Shown here: positions 34,372 to 44,218 of the stretch, piece by piece
Numbering within the stretch: the stretch's first letter is position 1
Layout: each line of letters begins with the position of its first letter
From: Paracoccus stylophorae
GTDB taxonomy: Bacteria > Pseudomonadota > Alphaproteobacteria > Rhodobacterales > Rhodobacteraceae
Reading direction: 5' to 3'
Assembly: GCF_028553765.1 (NCBI RefSeq)
Contig: NZ_CP067134.1
Span: forward strand, 1,407,001 to 1,471,000
Length of the DNA stretch: 64,000 nt
The notes under the pieces: model-generated
What the model saw: the letters and a program-made list of their open reading frames with translations, nothing else
What the model was told of the DNA's origin: nothing
Databases searched by the model: none
Made by a program: the position numbers and the translations under genes

Positions 34372-36786
34372 ATGAACGAATTCGCTTCTCAGACCTATCC
34401 GGTGCTGCCTTTGCGCGACATCGTGGTGTTTCCGCACATGATCGTGCCGCTTTTCGTGGGGCGCGACAGGTCGGTGCGCGCGCTTGAGGCCGTGATGGAA
34501 TCGGACGGCCCGATTCTGCTGGCCGCGCAGATGGACGCATCGGTGGACGAACCCGCCGAGGAAGGCATTTACCGCACCGGCGTGCTGGCCAATGTCCTGC
34601 AGCTTCTGAAGCTGCCCGATGGCACCGTCAAGGTGCTGGTCGAGGGCCGCGAGCGTGTCGAGATCACGGGCTTCGTGCCCAATGAGGACCATTTCGAGGC
34701 CACCGCCATCGTGCTGGAGGAAAGCGCCGGCGACGAGGCCACGATCACCGCACTGGTCCGCACCGTCGCCGAAGAGTTCGAGCGTTACGTGAAGGTGCGC
34801 AAGAACATCCCCGAAGAGGTGGTCGCCGCCGTTGCCGAGGCGAAAGAGCCGGGCAAGCTGGCCGATCTGGTCGCGGGCCATATGGGGATCGAGCTGGACC
34901 GGAAACAGGATCTTCTGGACACGCTGGACGTCTCGGCCCGGCTGGAAAAGGTCTATTCCCACATGCAGGGCGAAATGTCGGTCCTGCAGGTCGAGAAAAA
35001 GATCAAGTCGCGCGTCAAGACCCAGATGGAGAAGACGCAGCGCGAATACTATCTGAATGAGCAGATGAAGGCCATTCAGAAGGAACTGGGCGACGGCGAG
35101 GATCAGAACGAGATCGCCGAACTGGAAGAACGGATCGAACAGACCAAGTTCAGCAAGGAAGCCCGCGAAAAGGCTGAATCCGAACTGAAGAAGCTGAAGT
35201 CGATGTCGCCGATGTCGGCCGAGGCCACGGTCAGCCGCAACTATCTGGACTGGCTGCTGGCGCTGCCCTGGGGCGTGAAGTCGCGCACCAGGAAGGATCT
35301 GGGCCGCGCCGAACAGGTTCTGGACGCCGATCATTACGGTCTGGAAAAGGTCAAGGAACGGATCGTCGAATATCTGGCGGTGCAGTCGCGCAGCCAGAAG
35401 CTGAAAGGCCCGATCCTGTGCCTGGTCGGACCTCCGGGCGTGGGCAAGACCTCGCTTGGGCGGTCGGTCGCGCGCGCGACGGGTCGGGAATTCATCCGCA
35501 TCAGCCTGGGCGGCGTGCGCGACGAGTCCGAGATCCGGGGCCACCGTCGGACCTATATCGGCAGCATGCCCGGCAAGATCATCCAGGCGCTGAAGAAGGC
35601 CAAGACCACGAACCCGCTGATCCTGCTGGATGAAATCGACAAGATGGGGCAGGATTTCCGCGGCGACCCGGCCAGCGCGATGCTGGAGGTGCTGGACCCC
35701 GAACAGAACTCGACCTTCGTGGACCACTATCTCGAGGTGGAATACGATCTGTCGAACGTGATGTTCGTGACCACGGCCAACAGCTATAACATGCCCGGAC
35801 CGCTGCTGGACCGGATGGAGATCATTCCGCTGGCCGGCTACACCGAGGATGAAAAGCGCGAGATCGCCAAGCAGCATTTGCTGCCCAAGCAGATCAAGGC
35901 CAATGGCCTCAGGAAGGGCGAGTTCAGCATCACCGACGAGGCGCTGACCCATGTGATCCGCTATTACACCCGCGAGGCGGGGGTGCGGTCGCTGGAACGT
36001 GAAATCGCCAAGCTGGCGCGCAAGGCGGTGACCGAGATCCTCAAGGGCAAGGTTCAGTCCGTCGAGGTGACGCCCGAAAAGGCCGAGGAATATCTGGGCG
36101 TGCGCAGGCATCGCTATGGCCTGGCCGAGAAAGAGGATCAGGTCGGCGTGGTGACGGGTCTGGCCTGGACCTCGGTTGGCGGCGATCTGTTGCAGATCGA
36201 GGCGTTGCGCCTGCCCGGCAAGGGTCGGATGAAGACCACCGGCAAGCTGGGCGACGTGATGAAGGAGTCGATCGACGCGGCCTCCAGCTTCGTCCGCTCG
36301 GTCGCGCCCGAAATCGGGGTGAAACCGCCCGAATTCGACAAGCGCGACATCCACGTCCACGTCCCCGAAGGGGCGACGCCCAAGGACGGGCCGTCGGCGG
36401 GGATTGCCATGGTGACTTCGGTCGTATCGGTGATGACCGGCATCCCGGTACGCAAGGACGTCGCCATGACCGGCGAGGTCACGCTGCGCGGCAACGTGCT
36501 GGCCATCGGCGGGCTGAAGGAAAAGCTGCTGGCCGCGCTGCGCGGCGGCATCAAGACGGTGCTGATCCCGGCCGATAACGAGAAGGATCTGGCCGAGATT
36601 CCGGACACGGTGAAAACCGGGCTGAAAATCATCCCGGTCGGCAATGTCCGCGAGGTGCTGAAACACGCGCTGGTGCGGATGCCCGAACCCGTCGAATGGG
36701 ACGAGGCCGCCGAGGAGGCCGCCGAAGCCGCGCGCGTGGCGGCAAGGCAGTCTGCCGGATCGGGCGGCAGCGCCGTGGCGCATTAA
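34372..36786 (+). CDS. lon: ATP-dependent protease Lon
   Basis: An 804-residue cytosolic AAA+ serine protease that degrades misfolded and regulatory proteins. The N-terminal substrate domain opens with [20 protein letters not shown]. Walker A is [13 protein letters not shown] (about 355), Walker [11 protein letters not shown], and the catalytic dyad is the serine of [11 protein letters not shown] (about 677) and the lysine of [14 protein letters not shown] (about 720). The start at 34372 has AGGAAAGGAA upstream. Full family length, single gene, followed by a clear terminator. The C-terminal Ala/Gly-rich tail (after about 780) is variable in the family. Confidence 0.97.
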   Translation: MNEFASQTYPVLPLRDIVVFPHMIVPLFVGRDRSVRALEAVMESDGPILLAAQMDASVDEPAEEGIYRTGVLANVLQLLKLPDGTVKVLVEGRERVEITGFVPNEDHFEATAIVLEESAGDEATITALVRTVAEEFERYVKVRKNIPEEVVAAVAEAKEPGKLADLVAGHMGIELDRKQDLLDTLDVSARLEKVYSHMQGEMSVLQVEKKIKSRVKTQMEKTQREYYLNEQMKAIQKELGDGEDQNEIAELEERIEQTKFSKEAREKAESELKKLKSMSPMSAEATVSRNYLDWLLALPWGVKSRTRKDLGRAEQVLDADHYGLEKVKERIVEYLAVQSRSQKLKGPILCLVGPPGVGKTSLGRSVARATGREFIRISLGGVRDESEIRGHRRTYIGSMPGKIIQALKKAKTTNPLILLDEIDKMGQDFRGDPASAMLEVLDPEQNSTFVDHYLEVEYDLSNVMFVTTANSYNMPGPLLDRMEIIPLAGYTEDEKREIAKQHLLPKQIKANGLRKGEFSITDEALTHVIRYYTREAGVRSLEREIAKLARKAVTEILKGKVQSVEVTPEKAEEYLGVRRHRYGLAEKEDQVGVVTGLAWTSVGGDLLQIEALRLPGKGRMKTTGKLGDVMKESIDAASSFVRSVAPEIGVKPPEFDKRDIHVHVPEGATPKDGPSAGIAMVTSVVSVMTGIPVRKDVAMTGEVTLRGNVLAIGGLKEKLLAALRGGIKTVLIPADNEKDLAEIPDTVKTGLKIIPVGNVREVLKHALVRMPEPVEWDEAAEEAAEAARVAARQSAGSGGSAVAH

Positions 36787-36824
36787 ACCGCGCGGGCGCA
36801 GCCCGACACCGATATGAACGACTC

Positions 36825-36861
36825 GACCGAACCCGACTCGCTCCGGTTCGGTCTTTTATTT
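36825..36861 (+). terminator. Rho-independent terminator of lon
   Basis: GACCGAACC (36825-36833) and GGTTCGGTC (36845-36853) form a 9-bp stem with an 11-base loop, followed directly by TTTTATTT. It ends lon transcription 39 bases after the stop codon. Confidence 0.9.
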
Positions 36862-36948
36862 GGCGATTGCATGCCGATTTATGGTTGACGCAACGTCATT
36901 AGGGTTTCACCCTTAACTAATGTTAACAAATTGGTTGGGGGAAAAGCC

Positions 36949-37293
36949 ATGAAGATCCGGTCTGCGGACAATGCCCGCGGCAACGCCAGATCCGACGGCC
37001 GCTCGGCCGACCCGCAGCCGGCGCAGGTGGTCCAGAAAAAGGAATTCGTCGACCGCGTGGTGGCCGCGACCGGTGCCCGCAAATCCGATGCGCGCCCGAT
37101 CATCGAAGCCACGCTTCAGCAACTGGGCGAGGCGCTGTCCGCCGGCCATACGCTGGCCGTGCCGCCATTGGGCCGCGCGCGGGTCAATCTGGAAAAGGAC
37201 ATGCGCGGCGGCGACGTGATCACCCTGCGGCTGCGGCGCAAGCGCGCAGCGCTGAGCGGATCGGGCCAGACCCTTCCCGATGCCGGGAAATAG
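36949..37293 (+). CDS. HU-family DNA-binding protein with an extended N-terminus
   Basis: A 114-residue histone-like protein. After a polar 32-residue leader the HU fold is seen: KKEFVDRVVAATGARKSDARPIIEATLQQLGEALSAG, then beta-arm residues. The arm proline region reads VPPLGRARVNLEKDM rather than the usual long GFGxFxxxxRxxRxGRNPxTG, and the tail is shortened and basic (LRLRRKRAALSG). This is a divergent type common in Rhodobacterales beside lon. The start at 36949 has GGGGGAAAAG upstream. It probably bends or compacts DNA. Confidence 0.85.
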   Translation: MKIRSADNARGNARSDGRSADPQPAQVVQKKEFVDRVVAATGARKSDARPIIEATLQQLGEALSAGHTLAVPPLGRARVNLEKDMRGGDVITLRLRRKRAALSGSGQTLPDAGK

Positions 37294-37343
37294 CCGATTT
37301 GGCCTTGCATCGCCGCGCGGCTGACGCTAGAAGCCCGTCCACC

Positions 37344-37418
37344 GGGTGATTAGCTCAGCGGTAGAGCGCTTCGTTCACATCGAAGATGTCAGCGGTTCAA
37401 ATCCGTTATCACCCACCA
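37344..37418 (+). tRNA. tRNA-Val (anticodon CAC)
   Basis: Acceptor GGGTGAT pairs with ATCACCC; the anticodon loop TTCACAT, inside a CTTCG/CGAAG stem, gives CAC; the T arm has GGTTCAAATCC; CCA is encoded. It decodes GUG. Confidence 0.95.
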
Positions 37419-37513
37419 TCATTCACCGACGCGCGCGTCGCGCCTTCGCATCGGGCCGCCCCTGACTGGCGGACCCGTTGCAAACCGGGCCGGATCGCGC
37501 GCAGGATCTCGGC

Positions 37514-38116
37514 ATGTTTCCCGATCTTTACCTGATGCGTCACGGAGAGACCGCCTGGAACGCGGAAGGACGGTTGCAGGGGCGGCTCGATTCCCCTCTG
37601 ACGCAGCTTGGATACAGGCAGGCCGCCATGCAGGCGGACTTGCTGAGCGGCGTCGAAGGGCTGCGCGTCAGCAGTCCGCAGGGCCGCGCGTTGCAGACGG
37701 CGCGTATCGTCTTTGGGGATCGGCCCTTCCGCACCGATGACAGGCTGGCCGAGATAGACATCGGCACATTCTCGGGCCAGCTTCTGACCGATCTGCGCGA
37801 CCGCGAACCGTCAATTTTCAGCGGCGGGCGGCTGGCATGGTATGATCGCGCGCCGCAGGGCGAACGTCTTGAGGGTCTGCTGCGGCGTGCCGGCTCGTTT
37901 CTGGCCGAGCTTCGCGGCCCGACCCTGATCGTCACCCATGGCATCACCCTGCGCATGTTGCGGCTGATCGCGCTGGATCTGCCGCTGGACCGGCTGGCCG
38001 AAATGCCGGTCGAGCAGGGCGCGATCCATCTTGTCCGGCAGGGAACCCATCGCATCCTGCGCGGTCATGCACCATGCTGTCCCGAAAGGGCTGGACAACC
38101 GGACCCGAGCGGATAG
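37514..38116 (+). CDS. Histidine phosphatase family protein (phosphoglycerate mutase-like)
   Basis: A 200-residue cytosolic protein. The phosphohistidine motif LMRHGETAWN is at about 7-16 and the second catalytic histidine lies in LIVTHGITLRML (about 137-148). Length and layout fit the cobC/GpmB-like branch. The start at 37514 is preferred because the RHG motif normally lies within ten residues of the N-terminus and an AGGA precedes it. It lies between the two tRNA-Val genes. Substrate unknown; possibly a small phosphoester. Confidence 0.88.
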   Translation: MFPDLYLMRHGETAWNAEGRLQGRLDSPLTQLGYRQAAMQADLLSGVEGLRVSSPQGRALQTARIVFGDRPFRTDDRLAEIDIGTFSGQLLTDLRDREPSIFSGGRLAWYDRAPQGERLEGLLRRAGSFLAELRGPTLIVTHGITLRMLRLIALDLPLDRLAEMPVEQGAIHLVRQGTHRILRGHAPCCPERAGQPDPSG

Positions 38117-38130
38117 AAACGCCGACGAAC

Positions 38131-38206
38131 GGGCGGTTAGCTCAGCTGGTAGAGCGCTTCGTTTACACCGAAGATGCCGGGGGTTCGAATCCCTCACCGC
38201 CCACCA
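38131..38206 (+). tRNA. tRNA-Val (anticodon UAC)
   Basis: Acceptor GGGCGGT pairs with ACCGCCC; the anticodon loop TTTACAC gives UAC; the T arm has GGTTCGAATCC; CCA is encoded. It shares the CTTCG/CGAAG anticodon stem with the tRNA-Val at 37344, so the two are probably old duplicates. Confidence 0.95.
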
Positions 38207-38842
38207 GATATTCAATATCATCAGGTCTGAGATTGCGCGGATTTTTGAGTTTGGCCGCTGTCGACGGCAAAATTGTATGCTCGTTTATTTCGATTTTTCA
38301 TCAATAACATTTAATTCGCATTCGCGCGGCGTCGGCCAAAAGTTATTCTAAGAGAACCCATCGACCAATTGATCAGAGCAGGTTTTTCGAATTCGTGAAG
38401 TCATGGATCCATGGGTCAAGGCTTGGTTCGGCACCCGACCGCAGATCCCGCCACCGCCCCGGCCATGCCCGATTCGCAAGCAGCAAAGATGACGCTGCGG
38501 CAGGTCTTGTTCCGCGCGGGAATTCACATTCGTTTATTCACGCGCAAATAGACCATAACCATCCAGACTAATCGAGCTTATAGGTCGATTTTGGCAGATG
38601 GCTGCCGGCACGCGGCGGCGAACGGTGAAAAATCGCCTATCTGGGGGATGTGAAATGCCCCGCCCTTGCATCGTATCGCGGCCGTCTCATAGGTTGCCCG
38701 CCGACGGTTTGGCGCTCTGTTACCATTAGCATGATCTTAAGATGTTCCGGTCAGACATGACGGCGTCGAGCAACAATGCAATCGACCGATTCGCGGCCGT
38801 TCGGCCCGGATTGACAAGCCTGTTTTGGGAAGGTCGCGGACA
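38207..38842. other. Long non-coding stretch upstream of the G8-domain protein gene
   Basis: These 636 bases contain no supported gene and parts are clearly richer in A and T than the surroundings (for example 38271-38350). A perfect 12-base palindrome (CATGGATCCATG) lies at 38402-38413. The stretch begins right after a tRNA 3' end and leads into a very large surface-protein gene, so it may hold an old island junction, a complex promoter, or both. I found no clear direct repeat of the tRNA end. Confidence 0.5.
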
Positions 38843-41800
38843 ATGGCAAGGGACGAGATGACGACATCGAACACTGGCGGGGCAGGGGCGTCGCACTATG
38901 AGACGGGTCTGTTGGGAGAGTTCTTCAAGGGCGGTTCATTCCGCAGCCTCTTCGACGCGCTGGACAGGATGCAGGGGCGCGCCGACGCCGTGTTCGTGTC
39001 CGACGGGATCGACTATGAGCAGATGGGCGGGACGCTGCGCGACTTTCTGGGCGCAGATGCCGACACGCTGAGCGACGCGGATGCCGCGGAGGTCGAGGAC
39101 CAGTTCGCCCTGCGTCTGTCGGGCGAGGTCTATCTTGAGGCCGGATCGCACCGGTTCTACGCGATGACGGATGACGGCTTTCGCCTGACCATCGACGGGC
39201 AGGTCGTGACGGAATACGAAGGTGCGCGCGCCTCGGACGTCAGCCAGGGGACGATTCGGATCGCCGAATCCGGATGGTATTCGATCAATGTCGATTATTT
39301 CGAGGCCTGGGGTCACTCGGAACTGCGGGTGGGCCACAGCGTCAATGGCGGTCCGTTGGGATATATCGACGAAGGCGCGCTGCGCCACAGCGTCGGCACC
39401 GATGTGGAAGAGCCGTCCAACGCGGCGCCGCAGGCGAACGATGACGGCGGGTTGACGGTCGCGGCCGGTCAGGTGCTGACGATCCGGATCGCCGATCTGC
39501 TGGCCAATGACAGCGACGCGGATGGCGATGCGCTGTCGCTGGTGCGGTTGACCGACGTGACCAACGGCACCGCCGAAATCGTGGGGGATGAGATCCGCTT
39601 TGCGGCCGGCGCGGAGGGCAGCGGCGGTTTCCGCTACGCGGTGTCGGACGGGCAGGGCGGCCGGGACAGCGCCAATGTCTCGATTGCGGTGACGGATGCC
39701 GGCGATCCCCCGACCGAGCCTGCGCCGAACGCCGCCCCGCGTGCGCGCAACGATCAGCGCACGATGGAACAGGGCGGCACGCTGCGCATCGATGCGCTGG
39801 CCAATGACAGCGATCCGGACGGCGACACGTTGACCATCTCTCGGCTTGGACGGGCCGAGCATGGCAGTGTCCGGCTGAACGACGACGGGACGGTGACCTA
39901 TGTGCCGGATGCCGGTTTCTCGGGTCAGGACAGCTTCGTCTATACCGCCAGCGACGGGAACGGCGGACGGAATTCGGCCCGCGTGACCATCGATGTGAAT
40001 GGTGGCAACATGTCGCCCGAGGCCGTCGATGACGGCGGCTTTTCCGCGATCGAGGGGCAGGCGCTGATCATCCCCATCGCCGATCTGCTGGCCAATGACA
40101 GCGATCCCGACGGCGGCAGCCTGTCGATCGAGCGGCTGACCAATGTCCAGAACGGCACCGCGCAGATCGTGGGCGACCAGATCCGGTTTACCGGCGACGA
40201 CGACGGGGCGGCAAGCTTTGACTATGTGCTGTCGGACGGGCAGGGCGGAACCGCACGCGCGACCGTCTCGCTTGAAGTGACCGAAGCCGAGGATGACGGC
40301 GACGACGATCAGGAACCGGGTCCGGGACCCGACACCGGCGGCAGCGACGGCGAGGGCGGTGATGGTGGACACGGTCACGGCTCGTTCGAGCCGATCGACC
40401 CGCCGCAGACGCCCGCCGAGATCGCCCGGTTCGTCGAGACAGTGATGAACATGCCGGAAGCCGAAATGTCCGGCCCGCCCGAGGCGATGGCGGGACACAT
40501 GGCCGCGCTGAACCTGGTGGATCGCGGCGAATCGACCCATGTTGCTGTCAGTCACGGCGACTGGAACGACGCTTCCACCTGGCATAACGGCGAAATCCCC
40601 GGCGAGGGCGCGCGGGTTTTGATCCCCGAGGGCATCTCGGTCGGCTACAGCGCCGAAAACGACGCCTCGATCTTTACCGTGCGTGTGGACGGCGAACTTC
40701 ACTTTGCCACCGATCAGGACAGCCGCCTGCTGGTCGACACTCTGGTCGTGTCGCCCACCGGCCGGCTTGAGATCGGCACCGCCGATCATCCGGTCGAGGC
40801 CGGCACCAATGTCGATATCGTCTTTGCGGATAACGGCGACATCAATGTCGGATGGGATCAGGCGCTGCTGTCGCGCGGGATGATCGCCTTTGGCGAGGTC
40901 GATATTGCCGGGCAGGAAAAAAGCTCGCACCTGAAGGTTCAAGTCGATGCCATGGCCGGCGATACCGCGCTGACCCTGGCCGAGGAGCCAAGCGGCTGGC
41001 AGGTCGGCGACAAGCTTGTCCTGACCGGCACCTATCAGCAGGGTTTCTACTGGAACAACGACACCCGGGCGATGGACTTTGCCGAAAGCCAGGATGAAGA
41101 GGTCACCATCACCGCCATCGACGGCAACACCGTCACGCTGAACCGGCCGCTGATTTTCGATCACGATACGCCGCGTGACGATCTGAAGGCCTATGTCGCG
41201 AACATGACGCGAAACGTCACCTTCTCAAGCGAGGGGGGAGACGATCTGCCGGTGCATCAGCGCGGTCATGTGATGTTCATGCATAATGACGACGTGGACG
41301 TGCGGTATGCGGGCTTCGACGATCTGGGCCGCACCGACAAGGCGGAATTCGCCGGTCCGCCCAGTGCGTTCGGCGGGGTCGGCAATCTGTCGCCCGACAC
41401 CAATCTGGAAGCGCGCTATCCGTTCCATATCCACGAGGCCGGACTGGACGACATCGAAAATCCCGCCATTGCGATCGGCAACGTGGTCGATGGCTCTCCG
41501 GGGTGGGGGTTCGTGCAGCATTCGTCCAATGCCAACCTGACCAACAACGTCGCCTTCGATGCCTGGGGTGCAGCCTTTGTCGCCGAAGACGGCAACGAAA
41601 CCGGGACCTGGCTGCGCAACATCGCCATCAAAAGCCAAGGCTGGTCCTATGGTGACTGGGCGGTCAAGGAAAGCCCGATCGACGGCAACTCCGCACGAAC
41701 GGGCGACGGGTTCTGGTTCGGCGGCCGGCTGGTCGAGGCCGCCGAGAATGTAGCGGCAAACACCACCAACGGCTTCGTCTGGCTGCAACGTGGTGACCGC

Positions 41801-42991
41801 GACAATATCGATCCCGCAACGACCCACCGTCCCGAGATCGGCTATGGTCAGGATGAACTGCGTCCGGACAAGCATCCGATCCAGGGATTCCGGGACAACG
41901 AGGCTTTCGGCACCAATACCGGGCTGATCGTCGTCAAGGCCTCGCCCGATCAGGGCCATGACGTTCGCAGCGTGTTCGACGGTTTCCTGAACTGGGAAAC
42001 CCGCGAAGGTGCCGCCGTCAGCTATACCAGCCATTACACGTTCCTCGATTTCGATCTGGTCGGACAGCGCCCCGAATCCGGTCTTGGCTGGGATTATGCC
42101 TATCACGGTGTTACCCTCGGCACGAACGCCATCGACATGGTCTTCAACGGCATTCGCATCGAGGGGTTCGACCACGCCTTCAACCTGGCCGACAACATTG
42201 ATGTGGAGACGCGCAGGGCGGGCGATTTCCACAACACCGTCATCGACGGGGATTTCCGCAACATCCGCAACGAGGATATCAGGCAGGAGTTTGACGGTCA
42301 GTTGCAGTTGCTGCAGGGATCCGATTTGACCGAGGGACGGATGCAGTTCCGTCTGACCGCGGATCGGATCATCTCGGATGCCGACCACATGTTCTTCAAC
42401 GGCATCAAGACGGATTCCATCGGTGAGATTGAACGATCCTTCGTTCTGGAGGAACAGGGTCTGTGGGGCTGGGACAAGGAGCATTATCTGAATACCAACG
42501 GCTTCTGGCGCCTGCCCGACGGAACGCCTGTCGCCCTGGTCGAGGATTTCGTCGCGGACCGCGCCACGGGCGAGTTGACCAAGCAGATGCTGGTGTTCGA
42601 ACTGGATTATTCGGACCGCGGGCTGGAAAGCCGCTATCCGTTCAACGGTGTGGTCGATCTGGGCGGGCCGGCGGTGACGGCGCGCGACGACAGCGCCACG
42701 ACGATGATGAACACGGATATCCGCATCGACCTGACCGCCAATGACAGCGATCCCGATGGCGGTCGCGTGGTTGTCAACGGTCTGGTCAATCCCGTTCATG
42801 GCGATGTCTTCATGCAGGATGACGGGACGGTTCTGTATCGCCCCAACGAGGGCTTTACCGGTGTCGACAGGTTCTCGTACTGGGCGGCCGACGAGGAAGG
42901 AAACTTCAGCCGCGCCGACGCCGTGGTGACGGTAGAACCCGGCAACGACCTGCTGCATCAGGCGATGCAGAGCGACATGTTCGACCTCTGA
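38843..42991 (+). CDS. Very large G8-domain surface protein with PA14 and cadherin-like repeats
   Basis: A 1382-residue modular protein. Domains in order: PA14-like (about 20-175, with HRFYAMTDDGFRLTIDG); three Ig/cadherin-like repeats (about 190-480), each with a LxANDSDxDGx calcium-type motif; an acidic Gly/Asp linker (about 483-519); a G8 domain (about 570-660, with STWHNGEIPGEGARVLIPEG); a right-handed beta-helix region (about 790-1150) with RYPFHIHE; and a last Ig-like repeat (about 1279-1369). No N-terminal signal peptide is seen, so export by a type I system is likely, though RTX nonapeptides are absent. ATG 38858 is an alternative start. G8/beta-helix proteins include polysaccharide-active enzymes such as CEMIP; a glycan-binding or -cleaving role is inferred. 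Confidence 0.82.
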   Translation: MARDEMTTSNTGGAGASHYETGLLGEFFKGGSFRSLFDALDRMQGRADAVFVSDGIDYEQMGGTLRDFLGADADTLSDADAAEVEDQFALRLSGEVYLEAGSHRFYAMTDDGFRLTIDGQVVTEYEGARASDVSQGTIRIAESGWYSINVDYFEAWGHSELRVGHSVNGGPLGYIDEGALRHSVGTDVEEPSNAAPQANDDGGLTVAAGQVLTIRIADLLANDSDADGDALSLVRLTDVTNGTAEIVGDEIRFAAGAEGSGGFRYAVSDGQGGRDSANVSIAVTDAGDPPTEPAPNAAPRARNDQRTMEQGGTLRIDALANDSDPDGDTLTISRLGRAEHGSVRLNDDGTVTYVPDAGFSGQDSFVYTASDGNGGRNSARVTIDVNGGNMSPEAVDDGGFSAIEGQALIIPIADLLANDSDPDGGSLSIERLTNVQNGTAQIVGDQIRFTGDDDGAASFDYVLSDGQGGTARATVSLEVTEAEDDGDDDQEPGPGPDTGGSDGEGGDGGHGHGSFEPIDPPQTPAEIARFVETVMNMPEAEMSGPPEAMAGHMAALNLVDRGESTHVAVSHGDWNDASTWHNGEIPGEGARVLIPEGISVGYSAENDASIFTVRVDGELHFATDQDSRLLVDTLVVSPTGRLEIGTADHPVEAGTNVDIVFADNGDINVGWDQALLSRGMIAFGEVDIAGQEKSSHLKVQVDAMAGDTALTLAEEPSGWQVGDKLVLTGTYQQGFYWNNDTRAMDFAESQDEEVTITAIDGNTVTLNRPLIFDHDTPRDDLKAYVANMTRNVTFSSEGGDDLPVHQRGHVMFMHNDDVDVRYAGFDDLGRTDKAEFAGPPSAFGGVGNLSPDTNLEARYPFHIHEAGLDDIENPAIAIGNVVDGSPGWGFVQHSSNANLTNNVAFDAWGAAFVAEDGNETGTWLRNIAIKSQGWSYGDWAVKESPIDGNSARTGDGFWFGGRLVEAAENVAANTTNGFVWLQRGDRDNIDPATTHRPEIGYGQDELRPDKHPIQGFRDNEAFGTNTGLIVVKASPDQGHDVRSVFDGFLNWETREGAAVSYTSHYTFLDFDLVGQRPESGLGWDYAYHGVTLGTNAIDMVFNGIRIEGFDHAFNLADNIDVETRRAGDFHNTVIDGDFRNIRNEDIRQEFDGQLQLLQGSDLTEGRMQFRLTADRIISDADHMFFNGIKTDSIGEIERSFVLEEQGLWGWDKEHYLNTNGFWRLPDGTPVALVEDFVADRATGELTKQMLVFELDYSDRGLESRYPFNGVVDLGGPAVTARDDSATTMMNTDIRIDLTANDSDPDGGRVVVNGLVNPVHGDVFMQDDGTVLYRPNEGFTGVDRFSYWAADEEGNFSRADAVVTVEPGNDLLHQAMQSDMFDL

Positions 42992-43014
42992 CCATCGCGA
43001 AATCTGTTGTGACA

Positions 43015-43047
43015 GGGCCCGGCGCGCGTGATGTGCGCCGGGCCTTG
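43015..43047. terminator. Terminator hairpin between the G8-protein gene and the ABC operon
   Basis: GGCCCGGCGC (43016-43025) and GCGCCGGGCC (43035-43044) form a perfect 10-bp stem with a nine-base loop, followed by TTG. It lies between convergent genes and probably ends the G8-protein transcript; the T tract is short. Confidence 0.7.
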
Positions 43048-43107
43048 CCGTTGATGCGTCCACAAACCGGCTTCGGCAAGCCGCACGGCACCCGCGCGGC
43101 GTGATCG

Positions 43108-44214
43108 TCAGTTCAGCCGGCTGCCATCCTGTGGCGAGAAATACGAAACCTTCGACAGATCGAAGGCCAGCGGAAAGCTGCGCTTGGCCGCGACCGCGCT
43201 TTCGGCGCGCAGGCGTACGGTCACCGGCGTTCCGCCCAGATGGGTTACGGCATAGGTGTCCGCGCCTGCCGGTTCGACCACGTCGATCATCACCTCGCCG
43301 CCCGCGCCGTGCAGATCCTGGGGCAGATGCGCCTGTCCGGTCGCCTCGTGGATATCCTCGGGGCGGACGCCCAGGATGATCTGCGAAGGCAGGTCGCGGG
43401 CGATCGGATCGGTGATCACCAGCGGGTCGGACCCGTCGCGGTCGATCTCGATCCGGGTCGTTCCGTCCTCGGTCCGGGCGCGCGCCGGGATCAGGTTCAT
43501 TGCCGGGCTGCCCATGAAGTCGGCCACGAACATGTTCGCGGGCCGGTTATAGATCTGGGACGGTGTGCCGACCTGCTGGATCGTGCCGGCCTTCATCACC
43601 ACAATGCGCGTCGCCAGCGTCATCGCCTCGATCTGGTCGTGGGTGACATAGACGATCGAGGCGTTCAGATCCTGATGCAGCTTCTTGATCTCGGTGCGCA
43701 TGCTGACGCGCAGCTTGGCGTCCAGGTTCGACAGCGGCTCGTCGAACAGGAACAGCCGCGGGTCGCGCACCAGCGCGCGGCCCATCGCCACGCGCTGACG
43801 CTGTCCGCCGGACAGTTGCGCGGGCTTGCGGTTCAGCAACGGCTCGATCTGCAACTGTCCCGCGACCTCGGCCAGTTTGCGCGCCTGCGTTTCCTTGTCG
43901 ACACCGCGCACCTGCATGCCGAAGGTAATGTTTCTGGCCACGCTCATCGTCGGGTACAGCGCATAGGACTGGAACACCATGGCGATATCGCGATCCTTGG
44001 GCGATACGCCGGTCACGTCGCGCCCGCCGATGCGGATGGTGCCGCCGCTGATCGGCTCCAGCCCGGCGATGCAGTTCAGCAGCGTGGATTTGCCGCATCC
44101 GGACGGGCCGACCAGAACCAGAAAATCGCCCTCGTCGATGCTGACATTGATGTCGTGCAGGACGCGGGTGTCGCCATAGGATTTGTGCAGATGGTCGATT
44201 TCAAGAACCGGCAT
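43108..44214 (-). CDS. Sugar ABC transporter ATP-binding protein (MalK/UgpC type)
   Basis: A 368-residue ATPase that drives the sugar importer. Walker A is GPSGCGKSTLL, the signature LSGGQRQRVAMGRAL and Walker B LFLFDEPLSNLDA. The C-terminal TOBE/MalK regulatory domain (about 240-365) is present, including ILGVRPEDIH. It is last in the operon, four bases after the permease. The name UgpC is commonly given to this family, but the operon mates point to glucose or mannose rather than glycerol phosphate. Confidence 0.93.
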   Translation of the reverse strand: MPVLEIDHLHKSYGDTRVLHDINVSIDEGDFLVLVGPSGCGKSTLLNCIAGLEPISGGTIRIGGRDVTGVSPKDRDIAMVFQSYALYPTMSVARNITFGMQVRGVDKETQARKLAEVAGQLQIEPLLNRKPAQLSGGQRQRVAMGRALVRDPRLFLFDEPLSNLDAKLRVSMRTEIKKLHQDLNASIVYVTHDQIEAMTLATRIVVMKAGTIQQVGTPSQIYNRPANMFVADFMGSPAMNLIPARARTEDGTTRIEIDRDGSDPLVITDPIARDLPSQIILGVRPEDIHEATGQAHLPQDLHGAGGEVMIDVVEPAGADTYAVTHLGGTPVTVRLRAESAVAAKRSFPLAFDLSKVSYFSPQDGSRLN

Positions 44215-44218
44215 GGGA

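Noticed and set aside
38936..41164. 742-codon open frame on the minus strand across the G8-protein gene
   Set aside because: The repeating look of the frame mirrors the Ig-like repeats on the plus strand; no independent domain or start signal is seen.
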